A DNA stretch of 64,000 bases from Planctomycetaceae bacterium (GCA_004556055.1 SFIW01000006.1:1-64000); one strand, 5' to 3'. Positions 51,623-61,338 are shown, counted from the stretch's first letter. Numbers and translations are program-made. The notes: generated by a model from the letters alone, not told the origin.

Positions 51623-52099
51623 CTATTTTCTACTTTCGTCGGCTTCCTTGAGCAACTTGATGACGTCTTCTCTCGTTTTGCACGCTTTGAGCGGCTCGAC
51701 GAAATCTTTTCTCTTAAGCTGATGAGTGATGTACTCAAGAGCGCGAAGATGTTCGCCGGGAAGATCGGGAGGTGAAACAAGCATGAAAAACAACTTAACC
51801 GCCTCCGCGTCTAACGAGTCGAAATCGACTCCTTCGCCCTGACAAATAGCAATTCCGCCAACCAGTTTGTCGACGCAGACGTGCTTCGTATGAGGAACGG
51901 CGATTCCGTGGCCGATACCAGTCGACCCTAACTCTTCTCTTCTCAGAATTGAGTCGACAACGCCGCGAACGTCCGCTTTTTTAACGCCTTTGTCAGTTTT
52001 CGCCAAAGCGTCGACCATCTCTTGAATGACGCCTTCTTTGGTCTGGGCGCGAAGATCGGTGATGATCGCCTCTTTCTGAATAAACTCGGAGAAATTCAT
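51623..52099 (-). CDS. PTS EIIA-Ntr-like protein (copy 2)
   Basis: 158 residues with GGGAG six bases before the ATG. One EIIA-Ntr domain with His70 in GIGHGIAVPHTK and the segments ELGSTG and GVDFDSLDAEAVKLFFMLVSP. It starts the leftward unit EIIA2-HPr-EIIA1-EI. Two EIIA proteins sharing one HPr suggest two outputs of the same phosphorelay; the targets are unknown. Confidence 0.92.
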   Translation of the reverse strand: MNFSEFIQKEAIITDLRAQTKEGVIQEMVDALAKTDKGVKKADVRGVVDSILRREELGSTGIGHGIAVPHTKHVCVDKLVGGIAICQGEGVDFDSLDAEAVKLFFMLVSPPDLPGEHLRALEYITHQLKRKDFVEPLKACKTREDVIKLLKEADESRK

Positions 52100-52395
52100 C
52101 TCTATCTCCCTTTATATCTACTGGTAAAGTCCGCCGTCTAAACAACGTCGCTTGCGCGACATGGAGTCTCTTCCTACAACGCGCGCGCCAAATGCGCGCG
52201 GCTCCTTCCATACTCATTTCAGCAGAATTGGAAGCGCAGGTTGCAACTTTGATTTTACTCACAAATAAACGTTTGTACAGTCGCCAAACATGGGCAAACT
52301 TACAAAGATAAAAGAAAATGAGGTGAAAATACGGTTGGTTAAAACGTGGCAAGGAGACGAAAACGGGGCGCTAGTTCGAGCTTTCCTTCTCCTTG

Positions 52396-52442
52396 AAAAA
52401 AAAAAGCCGTCGTTATCTCGCACAAAACGAAGAACGACGGCT
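52396..52442 (-). terminator. Terminator of hpf
   Basis: On the minus strand AGCCGTCGTT and AACGACGGCT pair across an 18-base loop, followed by T9-10. It separates hpf from the downstream PTS unit, so the latter needs its own promoter between 52100 and 52390, which I could not identify with confidence. Confidence 0.88.
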
Positions 52443-52528
52443 CTCAGTAAACGTCGCGCGCGTAGCGTACGTCAAGGACTTCTAACGAAGCCTAAATCGC
52501 AATCATAGCGTCTCGTTCCTTCACGAGA

Positions 52529-52861
52529 CTAGGCCTCGACCGCCGCGGCGACCTGAGCTTCTTTGACCGCATAATCCGTTAGCTTTTCTTTGAAACGTCG
52601 CATCTGCGGGGCCAGCTTATCAATCGTTTGATCCAAAGCTCCGAAGAGTTCGTCGGAAGTGTAGTCGGCGCGAAAAACTTGCTTGCACTTAGTCGCAAGG
52701 ATGATTTCAACGGAGGGGCGATCTTGTTTCTCTAACTCGATAACGACGTCGATGTATGAAATCAGTTCTTCAAAACGTTCGAATTTACTCAGTTTGGCGG
52801 CAATCTTCTCACGAGTAGCTTCCGAGAGCGAACCATGACGAGTCTGAACCTGAATATTCAT
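52529..52861 (-). CDS. hpf: Ribosome hibernation-promoting factor (sigma-54 modulation protein family)
   Basis: 110 residues, the short HPF form without the long-form dimerisation domain. It starts MNIQVQTRHGSLSEATREKIAAKLSKFERF and keeps the beta-alpha-beta-beta-beta-alpha fold with VEIILATKCKQVFRADYTSDELFGALDQTIDKLAPQMRRFK. It binds inactive 70S ribosomes. It is encoded beside the PTS genes, as hpf often is next to ptsN in Proteobacteria. AAGGAGATG-like site (AAAGGAGA) precedes the ATG. Confidence 0.92.
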   Translation of the reverse strand: MNIQVQTRHGSLSEATREKIAAKLSKFERFEELISYIDVVIELEKQDRPSVEIILATKCKQVFRADYTSDELFGALDQTIDKLAPQMRRFKEKLTDYAVKEAQVAAAVEA

Positions 52862-53177
52862 CTTCCATCTCCTTTTACCTCTCAGTGAAACGAAGAGCGT
52901 TTTCCTTAGGCGCTCCTCGCAGATCTGAGAGTCGTTACAACGCGCGTCCTAAAACGCGTTCCAAAGCCAACGAATCAATCTCAACTTTCGTCTCATTGTT
53001 CGTACAATATATAGTACGTTTTTTTGTCACTTTTGTTGCAAAAATTCTTTCAAAAGTCAATAATTTTCACAGATTTTACAAAAAAACTATATTGTATTAT
53101 ACAAAATTCCCTGGAATACAAAAAAACGACTATTTTACAGCGTCTGTCTGACAAGGATGAAATACGGAGGCTTTACC
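52862..53177. other. Low-GC spacer
   Basis: AT-rich sequence with runs such as TTTTTTTGTCACTTTTGTTGC and many short stops. No gene or promoter is assigned with confidence. An AT-rich hpf promoter region is expected here. Confidence 0.35.
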
Positions 53178-53425
53178 ATGAAAAGCCTATATTATCTTGC
53201 GATTTTGACTTTGATACGGACTGCGTGAAGCTGAAGTTCTTAGACGGCGCAAAGATTGCCTTTAATACTGTCGCAGGCGAAAATGAGATTGCTGACAATA
53301 ATGTGTCAGCGGTAAGAACTTGGCTATCTTCTCTATAAATTCCGATTGTCTACGCCAATCTGATACTCAACGACGGTCCCGATGCCTCTGTAAAGACGGC
53401 AACTAAATATAAACCGCTCGATTGA
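53178..53425 (+). pseudogene. Broken DUF6061-like gene (Firmicutes-type)
   Basis: The ATG at 53178 is preceded by CGGAGG. Reading needs frame changes: after ATG one A seems lost (MKKPILSC is recovered in the next frame), then DFDFDTDCVKLKFLDG and AGENEIADN follow; near 53296 an extra base shifts to MCQR, a TAA stop interrupts QR/ELGYLLYK, and a further loss restores PIVYANLILNDGPDASVKTATKYKPLD ending in TGA at 53423-53425. The order of segments matches DUF6061 proteins common in Clostridia mobile DNA. At least three lesions make it a pseudogene. Confidence 0.75.
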
Positions 53426-53999
53426 TTTTCTCACGACGCAAGGGGAGCCTGGGGCGTGTTTTCAAAAATATTACGCTTCAACGCGATGAATTTTTTGCAC
53501 CATCTTAAAAGATCGACTAATCTCATGGATAACGATGTGTTTATACCTTTAGGCGTTCCGTATTAACGCCATGGGGACAAATCATGAAACTAAAGTCTTT
53601 TGTATACTTTGCGACTTTTGGCGTAAAGACAATTCTGTCTAGAAAGAAATCGCCGATAACCGACGCAGGGAAAGTTATTCGTAGATGAGAAAGAGCAAGC
53701 CCTGATAAGAAAGAAAATGAGCAAACGAGAGCCGAGAATATGAGCGCCCGTCACATCCTAAAAAGGTAATAGTCGGAAACGTTGTAAAATTGGAGACGCA
53801 CGAACTTCTTGAGTTGCCCTTGGAATGAAAAGCGTCTCCGACGGCGAAATCCCTATGTCCCCCATTACGAAGCGGATCTCCGACAAAGAAACGACACAGG
53901 CATAACCGAAATCATCCAGCGTCAAGAAATTCGCATACTCCAGTTTTACGGTCAGCGACGATTACGCAGGTCTTTTCTCCATTATCCCTCTAATTTCCG
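53426..53999. other. Gene-poor scar beside the DUF6061 remnant
   Basis: About 570 bases of lower-GC sequence. Short frames exist (MNFLHHLKRSTNLMDND..., 53492-53566; MKLKSFVYFATFGVK..., about 53584-53690), but none is recognisable, and the longer ones are interrupted. They are probably further remnants of the element that brought the DUF6061-like gene. Confidence 0.4.
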
Positions 54000-54995
54000 C
54001 TATTTCGAATAAAAGACTTCAGCGCAGAGTCCCGTCAAGGACTCGAAACGACGCGCGTAGTCGTCAAGGTCCGCTTCGCTGAGGGGAACCGCCTCTTCTT
54101 CCGCAGGTTTACGCGCGACCGTATAAAGCTGCGCGCCGACAAAACGGCCGCCGGCGTCGAGTATTTCCCGAACGCGCGCGCAATACTCGCGAAAATCCTC
54201 CGCGCTGGGCTTGCGCCCCTTCCATTCAAAGAGCGCGGTCTGCAACTTGACGCGCCACCTCTTTGCGGCGAAGGTAAGATTTTCCAAAATCGTCTCGAGA
54301 GGAACCGCCGTACGATTAATCGCCTTGAGGCGCTCGGAATCTCCCGCGTCGAGTTTCGCCCATATCTCCCCGTTCGCCGCGCAAAATTCGTCGAGGGCGG
54401 CGACGATTTCCGGGCGCTGCAAACGCGTCGCGTTCGTGATGAGAACCAATTTCAACGGCTCGTATCCCGATTCTTGACGCGCGCGAACGACGCTCTTAAC
54501 CGCCTCCGGAAAGACCTTCGACGTCGTCGGCTCTCCGTCGCCGCTGAACGCGACGTCGCGAAGAACGCGTTGACAGTCGGGAACGTCGGCAAAGCGCGGA
54601 ACTTTAAAAAGCTCGCCGCTAAGGGTCGCGTCGATCAACTCGCGAAGTTCGCGATGAAAAACCTCAAGATCGACTTCGCGTCCCTCTTGACGCACTGCGC
54701 GTTCCGCCACGTCGCGCGACGCCGCCTCGTCGGGAGAAATCGTCTCCAAAGCGCGCGCGATCTGCGCCTTTGTTTCCCCCCGATCCACTTCGCAATACAC
54801 GCATCGAAAATTGCACGCTTGCGTCGGACTCAAGTTCACCCCAAGAGACACGCCCCCAGCGCGACGGCTCACGACCGGATACGCGTACCGATAGCGCGCG
54901 AAAGCGCTCGGATGAAACTGAGTCTGCGCCCTGTCGGGAATGGAGTCGACGTTGACCCCGTCAAACGCTCCGTTAAAATTTGAACTCAACGTCAT
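54000..54995 (-). CDS. Radical SAM protein
   Basis: 331 residues. The CxxxCxxC motif ACNFRCVYC (near 57-65) binds the 4Fe-4S cluster that cleaves SAM. Further conserved segments are FSGDGEPTTSKVFP and VLITNATRLQRP. The sequence around the cluster (SLGVNLSPTQACNFRCVYCEVDRG) resembles the family that includes wyosine-like and other uncharacterised radical SAM proteins. The substrate is not predicted. GGAGAG lies upstream of the ATG. It is transcribed in the same direction as ftsH but downstream. Confidence 0.87.
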   Translation of the reverse strand: MTLSSNFNGAFDGVNVDSIPDRAQTQFHPSAFARYRYAYPVVSRRAGGVSLGVNLSPTQACNFRCVYCEVDRGETKAQIARALETISPDEAASRDVAERAVRQEGREVDLEVFHRELRELIDATLSGELFKVPRFADVPDCQRVLRDVAFSGDGEPTTSKVFPEAVKSVVRARQESGYEPLKLVLITNATRLQRPEIVAALDEFCAANGEIWAKLDAGDSERLKAINRTAVPLETILENLTFAAKRWRVKLQTALFEWKGRKPSAEDFREYCARVREILDAGGRFVGAQLYTVARKPAEEEAVPLSEADLDDYARRFESLTGLCAEVFYSK

Positions 54996-55018
54996 ATTTC
55001 TCTCCGATATAACGCGCG

Positions 55019-57607
55019 TCAGCGAAGGTCTTGATCGTCCTGGGACGGTTCGACGGTTTGAGAATCAGACGTCGATTCCTCGTCCGCTTCTTGAGGAGCG
55101 TCCTTCGCAAATGTCGTATCGTCAAAAGACTCGTTCTCGTCTCCCGGCGCAGGCCCCAGAATTTCGACAAGTCTCTTGCGGTCAACCTCTTCTTCTTCGA
55201 CGAGAGCCTCGACGAGGGCGTCGAAGAGAGGACGCTTTTCGATCAGAATCTGCCGCGCGGTTTCGTCCGCTTCGCGGATAATACGCTTAATTTCTTCGTC
55301 GATAAGCTGGGCGGTCGCCTCGCTATAAGCGCGGGAATCGATCGTCATTTCACGGCCAAGGAAGGGGTGATTTTCCGAGTTCGGGAAGGCGACGGGTCCG
55401 AGCTTCTCGCTCATACCCCAGCGCGCGACCATATCGCGAGCGAGTTCCGTCGCGCGTTGGAGGTCGTTTTCGACTCCCGACGTCGTGACGTTATAGACGA
55501 TAGATTCGGCGGCGCGACCGGCGAGGAGATGCGCTAAGGACGCGCGCGCCTCGTTGGCGTCGTAACTCACCTTGTCTTCCTCGGGAAGGCTCCAAGTGAC
55601 TCCTAACGCGCGACCGCGCGGGATGATCGTCACTTTGTGAACCTTCGAACCGTTGGGAAGGAACCATCCGACGACGGCGTGCCCCGCTTCGTGACATGCG
55701 GTCTTGCGTTTATCGGCGGGTTTAATAATTTCGTCGCGTTTTAGCCCTAAGGCGATCTTTTCGAACGCAAAGTCGAAATCGCTCGCTTCGACCGTCGTTT
55801 TATCGTTGCGCGTCGCCCACAAAGTCGCTTCGTTCACGAAATTACGGATATCGGCGCCGGTAAAACCGGCGGTCAACTTCGCCAGCTTATCGACGTCGAC
55901 GTCGGACGCATATGGAATTTTCTTGAGGTAAACCTTGAAGATATCGACGCGTCCCTTCATCGAAGGTCGTCCGACCGTAATATGGCGGTCGAATCGACCG
56001 GGGCGCATAAGCGCGGGGTCAAGAACGTCGGGGCGGTTCGTGGAGGCGATGACCATGATGGAGTCGCCCTGAGAGAAACCGTCCATTTCGCTAAGGATCT
56101 GGTTCAAAGTTTGCTCGCGTTCGTCCTGTCCGCCGCCAACGCCGGCGCCGCGCTGACGCCCGACGGCGTCGATTTCGTCGATGAAGAGGATCGAGGGAGA
56201 GTTCTCGCGCGCTTTAGCGAAAAGATCGCGCACGCGACTCGCGCCGACGCCGACGAACATCTGAATAAACTCCGATCCGTTGATCGAGAAGAAGGGAACG
56301 CCCGCTTCTCCCGCGACCGCGCGCGCCAAGAGCGTTTTACCCGTGCCTGGAGGGCCAAAGAGCAATGTTCCGCGAGGAACTCTCGCGCCCATTCTTTCGT
56401 ATTTCTTAGGATTCTTCAAGAAGTCGACGACCTCGACGAGTTCCGCCTTCACTTGATCCATGCCCGCGACGTCGGCGAAAGTCGCGCCCTTGCCGCTCTC
56501 CGGATCGTACTTCTTCGCAAGGCTGCTCGACTGACCGAAGCTAAAGGGGTCGCGCGCGGCGCGAATCGAACGGAAAATGAGGAGGCAGAAGAGAACCGTC
56601 ACCCCGATCGAAATAGCGGTGAACCACCATGAATTATCGCGTTGCGGAACCGAAGAGTAGGAATCGAGTTTATCGCGCAGTTTTTGATCGACGGTCGGAT
56701 CCGCAAAGGCGAAAGCGGGAGGTTCGCACGTGTAACGCTGGAAGAAGACTTTGCCAAACGCTTTGCGCGTCTCTTTATCAACCATCTGCATCGCGTTGCG
56801 CAACTGAAAACGTCCGGCGGCGAGGGGTTCTAACTCCCAACGCTGTTCGACGGCGTAGCGCAATCGAAGATCTTCGAGAAGGTCGCGTTGAACCGCCTTA
56901 ATGCGGTCGTCGGTAGCGTCTCCTCTTTCTTCGACGGAAATATAAACTTCTTTAGTCTCTTTATCGACGAGAGAAAGAAGGATCGTTTCATCCTTGGAAG
57001 GGTTGGCGGGTTTCTCCACGTGGAATTCCGCCTTTTCGCAGTAAGCGTCGAGTTCTTCGTTGAGAGCCTTCGCCTTATTTGGGCGCGAACGATCGTACTG
57101 TTCGACGGCGGATCGGAACTGAGATCGTCCGTCGGGAATCGAGTCAATCCATTCGGCGAGAGGAGGTACGGCGCGCAATTCGCCAACGAGGGAAGCGCCA
57201 TGTTGAGTAGCCGTGGATATCATCCCTTCGTCGAGCAAGCGATTGAACGCCGTCCAGGTGATTTCCGTGGACTTAGCGGCGAAGAAAGCGCGGTATCCGA
57301 AGATAAGCACGCCGCTCAACGCCACGATGAAGATTAGTCCAGCCCATGGACCTCGACGCGACGATCCTCCTTCCGGCTCCTGCTGAGGAGAGCGAGGGGA
57401 ACGAGAATTCTTCCTGTCTTTTTCGTCTTTCGACTCGTTGTCTTCCGGAAACTTTTGATTTTTATATTTATCAGGAATCCGGTTATACGTATCGTCGCTT
57501 ATCGTTGTGTTATCGTCGGACGAATCGTCTTTTCCGGCGTTCTTTCTCAAGTCAAAAGCGCGTCGCGAAACGCAGTGAAAGGCGTCTACTAGCCGATATT
57601 GTTTCAT
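55019..57607 (-). CDS. ftsH: ATP-dependent zinc metalloprotease FtsH, long N-terminus
   Basis: 862 residues from the ATG at 57607, with AAGGA nine bases upstream. The N-terminal 85 residues are charged and probably disordered. Membrane helix 1 is about 89-110, an external region of about 215 residues follows, and helix 2 is about 327-348. AAA motifs are Walker A GPPGTGKT (418-425), Walker B ILFIDEID (473-480) and the SRH near 520-540. The zinc motif HEAGH is at 639-643. It degrades unstable membrane and regulatory proteins. The external region is far larger than in E. coli. Confidence 0.95.
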   Translation of the reverse strand: MKQYRLVDAFHCVSRRAFDLRKNAGKDDSSDDNTTISDDTYNRIPDKYKNQKFPEDNESKDEKDRKNSRSPRSPQQEPEGGSSRRGPWAGLIFIVALSGVLIFGYRAFFAAKSTEITWTAFNRLLDEGMISTATQHGASLVGELRAVPPLAEWIDSIPDGRSQFRSAVEQYDRSRPNKAKALNEELDAYCEKAEFHVEKPANPSKDETILLSLVDKETKEVYISVEERGDATDDRIKAVQRDLLEDLRLRYAVEQRWELEPLAAGRFQLRNAMQMVDKETRKAFGKVFFQRYTCEPPAFAFADPTVDQKLRDKLDSYSSVPQRDNSWWFTAISIGVTVLFCLLIFRSIRAARDPFSFGQSSSLAKKYDPESGKGATFADVAGMDQVKAELVEVVDFLKNPKKYERMGARVPRGTLLFGPPGTGKTLLARAVAGEAGVPFFSINGSEFIQMFVGVGASRVRDLFAKARENSPSILFIDEIDAVGRQRGAGVGGGQDEREQTLNQILSEMDGFSQGDSIMVIASTNRPDVLDPALMRPGRFDRHITVGRPSMKGRVDIFKVYLKKIPYASDVDVDKLAKLTAGFTGADIRNFVNEATLWATRNDKTTVEASDFDFAFEKIALGLKRDEIIKPADKRKTACHEAGHAVVGWFLPNGSKVHKVTIIPRGRALGVTWSLPEEDKVSYDANEARASLAHLLAGRAAESIVYNVTTSGVENDLQRATELARDMVARWGMSEKLGPVAFPNSENHPFLGREMTIDSRAYSEATAQLIDEEIKRIIREADETARQILIEKRPLFDALVEALVEEEEVDRKRLVEILGPAPGDENESFDDTTFAKDAPQEADEESTSDSQTVEPSQDDQDLR

Positions 57608-57815
57608 AACCAAGAATCCTTATATGTTGAAGACGAAGGCGGGCGCGTCGGACGCGCGGTTTTCTCGCCTCGTCATTGAGCGGCTATAAAAACAGCCGAT
57701 TGTCTATTATAGCGTAAGTATGTAAAACCGCTAGACTGAGGCGATTTATTTTTTCCAAACTACGCAAATATCCAAGTTAAGTCGCTATGTTTCATCATGT
57801 CCTAGTCTTATACGC

Positions 57816-57844
57816 TTGCGAATCCTATGGATTTCATATATAAT
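57816..57844 (+). promoter_or_regulatory. Sigma-70-type promoter for the uvrA-like gene
   Basis: TTGCGA at 57816-57821, a 17-base spacer, TATAAT at 57839-57844. The leader to the start at 57971 is about 120 bases. The rest of the spacer 57608-57970 holds nothing else I can name. Confidence 0.68.
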
Positions 57845-57970
57845 CGTACTGGGCCTTGTGAGAGTAGAATAAGTTGAAAAGAAAACGGACGACTAATCAT
57901 ATCGCATAGTTTGTCGTCGTCTGATCGTGTGCGTAAACCAATTCAACCGTCTAGTTAAGGAAGGTTTCAA

Positions 57971-60900
57971 ATGACGTCAAAACCTGAGTCGCGCGTCGAT
58001 TCAATCGAAGGAATCCAAGTTAAGGGCGCGCGCGTTCATAATCTGAAATCGGTGGACGTCGATATTCCCTATCGGAAGTTGACGGTCTTTTGCGGGCCAA
58101 GCGGAAGCGGTAAAACAAGTCTCGCGATAGACACGTTATACGCCGATAGCCAGCGACGCTTTCTCGAATGTTTGGCGCCTTACGCGCGCGCGTTTATCGA
58201 AACCTTCGAGAAGCCCGACGTCGACGCCATCGAAGGGGCGCTCCCCAGCTCCGCCGTCACGGCGCGTCAAGGAACCCCTTATGAAACGACAACCGTCGGT
58301 TCCGCGACCGAAACGTTCGAACACTTGCGCACGATCTTCTCTCGTCTCGGCGTCCAAAGATGTCTTCAGTGCGGGCGCGTCGTTAAAAAGCATGAGCCTT
58401 CGGAAATTTGGGAAACCCTCAAAAAAATCGCTCCGAAACGCCGAATTCTCTTATGTTACAATCCCGGCGCCTTCGCCTTCGGCGGCAATCGTAAAGTTTC
58501 AAATCAAGAGCTCCAAGAACTCCTGAACGAATTTGAGAAGGACACGTTGAACAGAGGGTTCCATCGCGTCATCCTCGAAGGAAACGTCTTCAATCTCGAC
58601 AAGCCCGATCCAATCCCCTTACAAGATTATCACAACGCGCGTCTTCTTTATCAGACGGCGGTCGATCTCTCCGCAGAAGAGGAAACCCTTTCCACTTACG
58701 GTCTTCGAAAGATCTCTAAATCGCGTTCGAAAGAGAAGGAGGACGAATCGGACGAGCGCTCGGCGCCCGACGGCGTGCATGACGGAGTCCTGACGCTCGA
58801 CCCCGATCGGGACTATTCCAAATTCAAAGGCTACCTAGCAAGCCGCCACGAGTCGCAAGCGGGAATCAATCCTTGGGTTTACGTCGTCGTCGCGCGACTC
58901 TCCGTCGGCGATTCGAACGATCAACAGGGAATCCAAGCGATCGAGGCCGCGATGAACGCCGTCGACGACTGCTGCTGGGTATTCGTCGAGGGGGAAATCG
59001 AATCCCCCGATTTGCCTATTTCGGAAAACGCCAAAACCTACGTCGACTCGAAGGAATGGACGCGGCTATGCTTCAGCTCCCGGCGTCATTGCACGTACTG
59101 CGCGATCGAATATCCGGAACCGACGGCGAACCTCTTTAACTATTCGCGCACGACCGGCGCGTGCGACGTCTGCGGCGGCGAAGGTTCTCTTGTGGCGTTC
59201 GACGAAGATTTGATCGTTCCGGATAAAAACAAGACGCTGGAAGGGGGCGCGATCGCGCCGTGGCTCAACATCTCGTCGCGCGCGCGAACGACGCGGAGAC
59301 ATTCGACTCCAAAGGGGGACGCCGACTCTCCTCATGAGAAATATAAGAAGAACCTCGAAAAGTACGTTCCCGGATCCGACGGCGTGAATCAAGACGAAAC
59401 GCTAGTCCCTGTCGACGTCGTCTACAGCGATTTGACGCGCGAACAGCGGCGTCTCCTCTTCAACGGCTCTTCCGAATCGAATAAGAAGGGTCTCAACGGC
59501 TACTTCACCGAGGTGATGGTCGAAAAATCAAAGATGAACGTGCGCCTTTTCCTGTCGCGTTATCAGAAGACGGTGCCGTGTCTTCAGTGTCAAGGCAAGC
59601 GATTCCGTAAAGAAGCGCTGAGCGTAACCTTCGGCGGTAAAACAATCTACGAATGGCTCGTCACGCCGATTACAACGCTTATCGAACTTCTCGACGCGAA
59701 CCCTCTTCCGGAACGCTACGTCGGCTCTTATATTGAAGTCGCGTATCGACAACTCAAAACGCGTCTCGAATATTTGCGCGACGTCGGGCTCGGCTACCTG
59801 ACGCTCGAACGCAAGTTGCGAACGCTCAGCTCCGGAGAACAACGTCGCGTTCAGTTGCCCCAGGCGCTCGGCTCCGATCTTGTCGACATGCTCTATATAC
59901 TCGACGAACCGACGGCGGGTCTTCACCAGGCGGACGCCAAAAAAATCGCTTCGTGCGCGCGCAAACTCTGCGACCGCGGCGTCACCGTCGTCGCCGTCGA
60001 TCACTCCCCCGAGATGATTCGTTCGGCGGATAAAGTCGTGGAATTCGGTCCCGATTCTGGCGATTCAGGAGGGGAGGTCGTCTTTTCTGGAACTCCTGAA
60101 GAGTTAGAAAAATCGGAGACGTCGCGCACGGGAATTTACCTGTCGGGACGTCGACAAGGATTGAAGTCGCGACTTCGGGCGGAGAAGGAGAAAGAGCCGG
60201 AATTTCTGACGCTTAAAGGCGCGACGGGGCACAATCTCCATTCCGTCGACGTGAACTTTCCGCTACATTCTCTGTGCGTCGTCACGGGCGTGAGCGGCGC
60301 AGGGAAAACGTCCCTGATCGCGGGAGCGCTTTATCCGGCGTTAAGCCAGAAAATCAGAATATCCAAGACGGAGGGAGAAAACTCGCAATTTCCGGTATTG
60401 TCTTACGAGAGTCTAGAGGGTTATGAAAAGCTTGAGGAGGTAATTTTCGTCGATCAAACGCCGATCGGACGCACGCCTCGTTCGAATCCTGCGACGTATT
60501 TGCGCGTCTTCGACGAAATTCGAGCGCTCTTTGCCGACACGGTTGAAGCGAAGGCGAACGGTTTCACAGCGGGTCATTTCAGTTTTAACGTCGACGTAGG
60601 GCGCGGAGACGGTCTCGACGGCGCAAACGCCGGCGGTCGTTGCGATCTCTGCAAGGGAGAAGGCTACGTTCAATGCGGTCTGAAGCAAGATTTCCAAGGA
60701 TATGTAAAATGTCCCGATTGTCATGGGAAACGGTATAAAGAACGTATTCTCGACGTCAAATACCGCAATTACAGCATCGCGGATATTCTTGATATGACCG
60801 CCGCTAAAGCGTATGAAACATTCCGCGGTCGTCCTAAGATTCAACAACGTTTGCGCTATCTTCTCGACGTCGGACTCGGTTATCTGCCTATAGGTCAGCC

Positions 60901-61255
60901 AGGCAATACGCTGTCGACGGGAGAATCGCAGCGTCTAAAGTTGGCGCAAGGTCTCGCGACGACGCGCCGTAACGAAACGCTATACATAATGGACGAACCG
61001 ACCGCAGGCCTTCATTTCTCCGACGTTTCGCGTCTCGTCGACGTCTTTGACAAATTGGTCTCCGCAGGGGCTTCCATCATAGTAATCGACCACCATCCGC
61101 AGTTGATTCAAAGCGCGGACTACGTTGTGGATCTTGGTCCAGGCGCGGGAGAAGAGGGAGGTCGAATCGTCGCGACGGGTAATCCGTGGGAGATAGCGGC
61201 GTGTCCAGAATCGCTGACAGGGCAAATACTCAAAGAAGTCCTCCCTCCGCGTTAA
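57971..61255 (+). CDS. Divergent UvrA-family excinuclease ABC subunit A
   Basis: 1094 residues, longer than the usual 940. Two ABC ATPase halves: Walker A GPSGSGKTS (42-50) and GVSGAGKTS (about 773-781). Signatures are LSSGEQRRVQLP in the first half and LSTGESQRLKLA in the second; the first departs from LSGGEAQR. Zinc modules are seen as CLQCG, HCTYC...CDVCGGEG, CLQCQGKRF and RCDLCKGEGYVQC...CPDCHGKRY. The segment between the first zinc module and the second half, where UvrB docks, is rebuilt and carries a charged loop (SRSKEKEDESDERS). A true excinuclease subunit or a paralog with altered partner binding are both possible. Confidence 0.85.
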   Translation: MTSKPESRVDSIEGIQVKGARVHNLKSVDVDIPYRKLTVFCGPSGSGKTSLAIDTLYADSQRRFLECLAPYARAFIETFEKPDVDAIEGALPSSAVTARQGTPYETTTVGSATETFEHLRTIFSRLGVQRCLQCGRVVKKHEPSEIWETLKKIAPKRRILLCYNPGAFAFGGNRKVSNQELQELLNEFEKDTLNRGFHRVILEGNVFNLDKPDPIPLQDYHNARLLYQTAVDLSAEEETLSTYGLRKISKSRSKEKEDESDERSAPDGVHDGVLTLDPDRDYSKFKGYLASRHESQAGINPWVYVVVARLSVGDSNDQQGIQAIEAAMNAVDDCCWVFVEGEIESPDLPISENAKTYVDSKEWTRLCFSSRRHCTYCAIEYPEPTANLFNYSRTTGACDVCGGEGSLVAFDEDLIVPDKNKTLEGGAIAPWLNISSRARTTRRHSTPKGDADSPHEKYKKNLEKYVPGSDGVNQDETLVPVDVVYSDLTREQRRLLFNGSSESNKKGLNGYFTEVMVEKSKMNVRLFLSRYQKTVPCLQCQGKRFRKEALSVTFGGKTIYEWLVTPITTLIELLDANPLPERYVGSYIEVAYRQLKTRLEYLRDVGLGYLTLERKLRTLSSGEQRRVQLPQALGSDLVDMLYILDEPTAGLHQADAKKIASCARKLCDRGVTVVAVDHSPEMIRSADKVVEFGPDSGDSGGEVVFSGTPEELEKSETSRTGIYLSGRRQGLKSRLRAEKEKEPEFLTLKGATGHNLHSVDVNFPLHSLCVVTGVSGAGKTSLIAGALYPALSQKIRISKTEGENSQFPVLSYESLEGYEKLEEVIFVDQTPIGRTPRSNPATYLRVFDEIRALFADTVEAKANGFTAGHFSFNVDVGRGDGLDGANAGGRCDLCKGEGYVQCGLKQDFQGYVKCPDCHGKRYKERILDVKYRNYSIADILDMTAAKAYETFRGRPKIQQRLRYLLDVGLGYLPIGQPGNTLSTGESQRLKLAQGLATTRRNETLYIMDEPTAGLHFSDVSRLVDVFDKLVSAGASIIVIDHHPQLIQSADYVVDLGPGAGEEGGRIVATGNPWEIAACPESLTGQILKEVLPPR

Positions 61256-61310
61256 TCGCGGACGCATTTCGAAAATGGTCGAGCATTTCGAGAAGGTTTC
61301 GCTTCTAGGG

Positions 61311-61338
61311 TTGTCAAAGGCTCTGCGTTTGTTATAAT
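61311..61338 (+). promoter_or_regulatory. Sigma-70-type promoter for ilvN
   Basis: TTGTCA at 61311-61316, a 16-base spacer, TATAAT at 61333-61338. It lies about 120 bases before the ilvN start. Confidence 0.75.
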
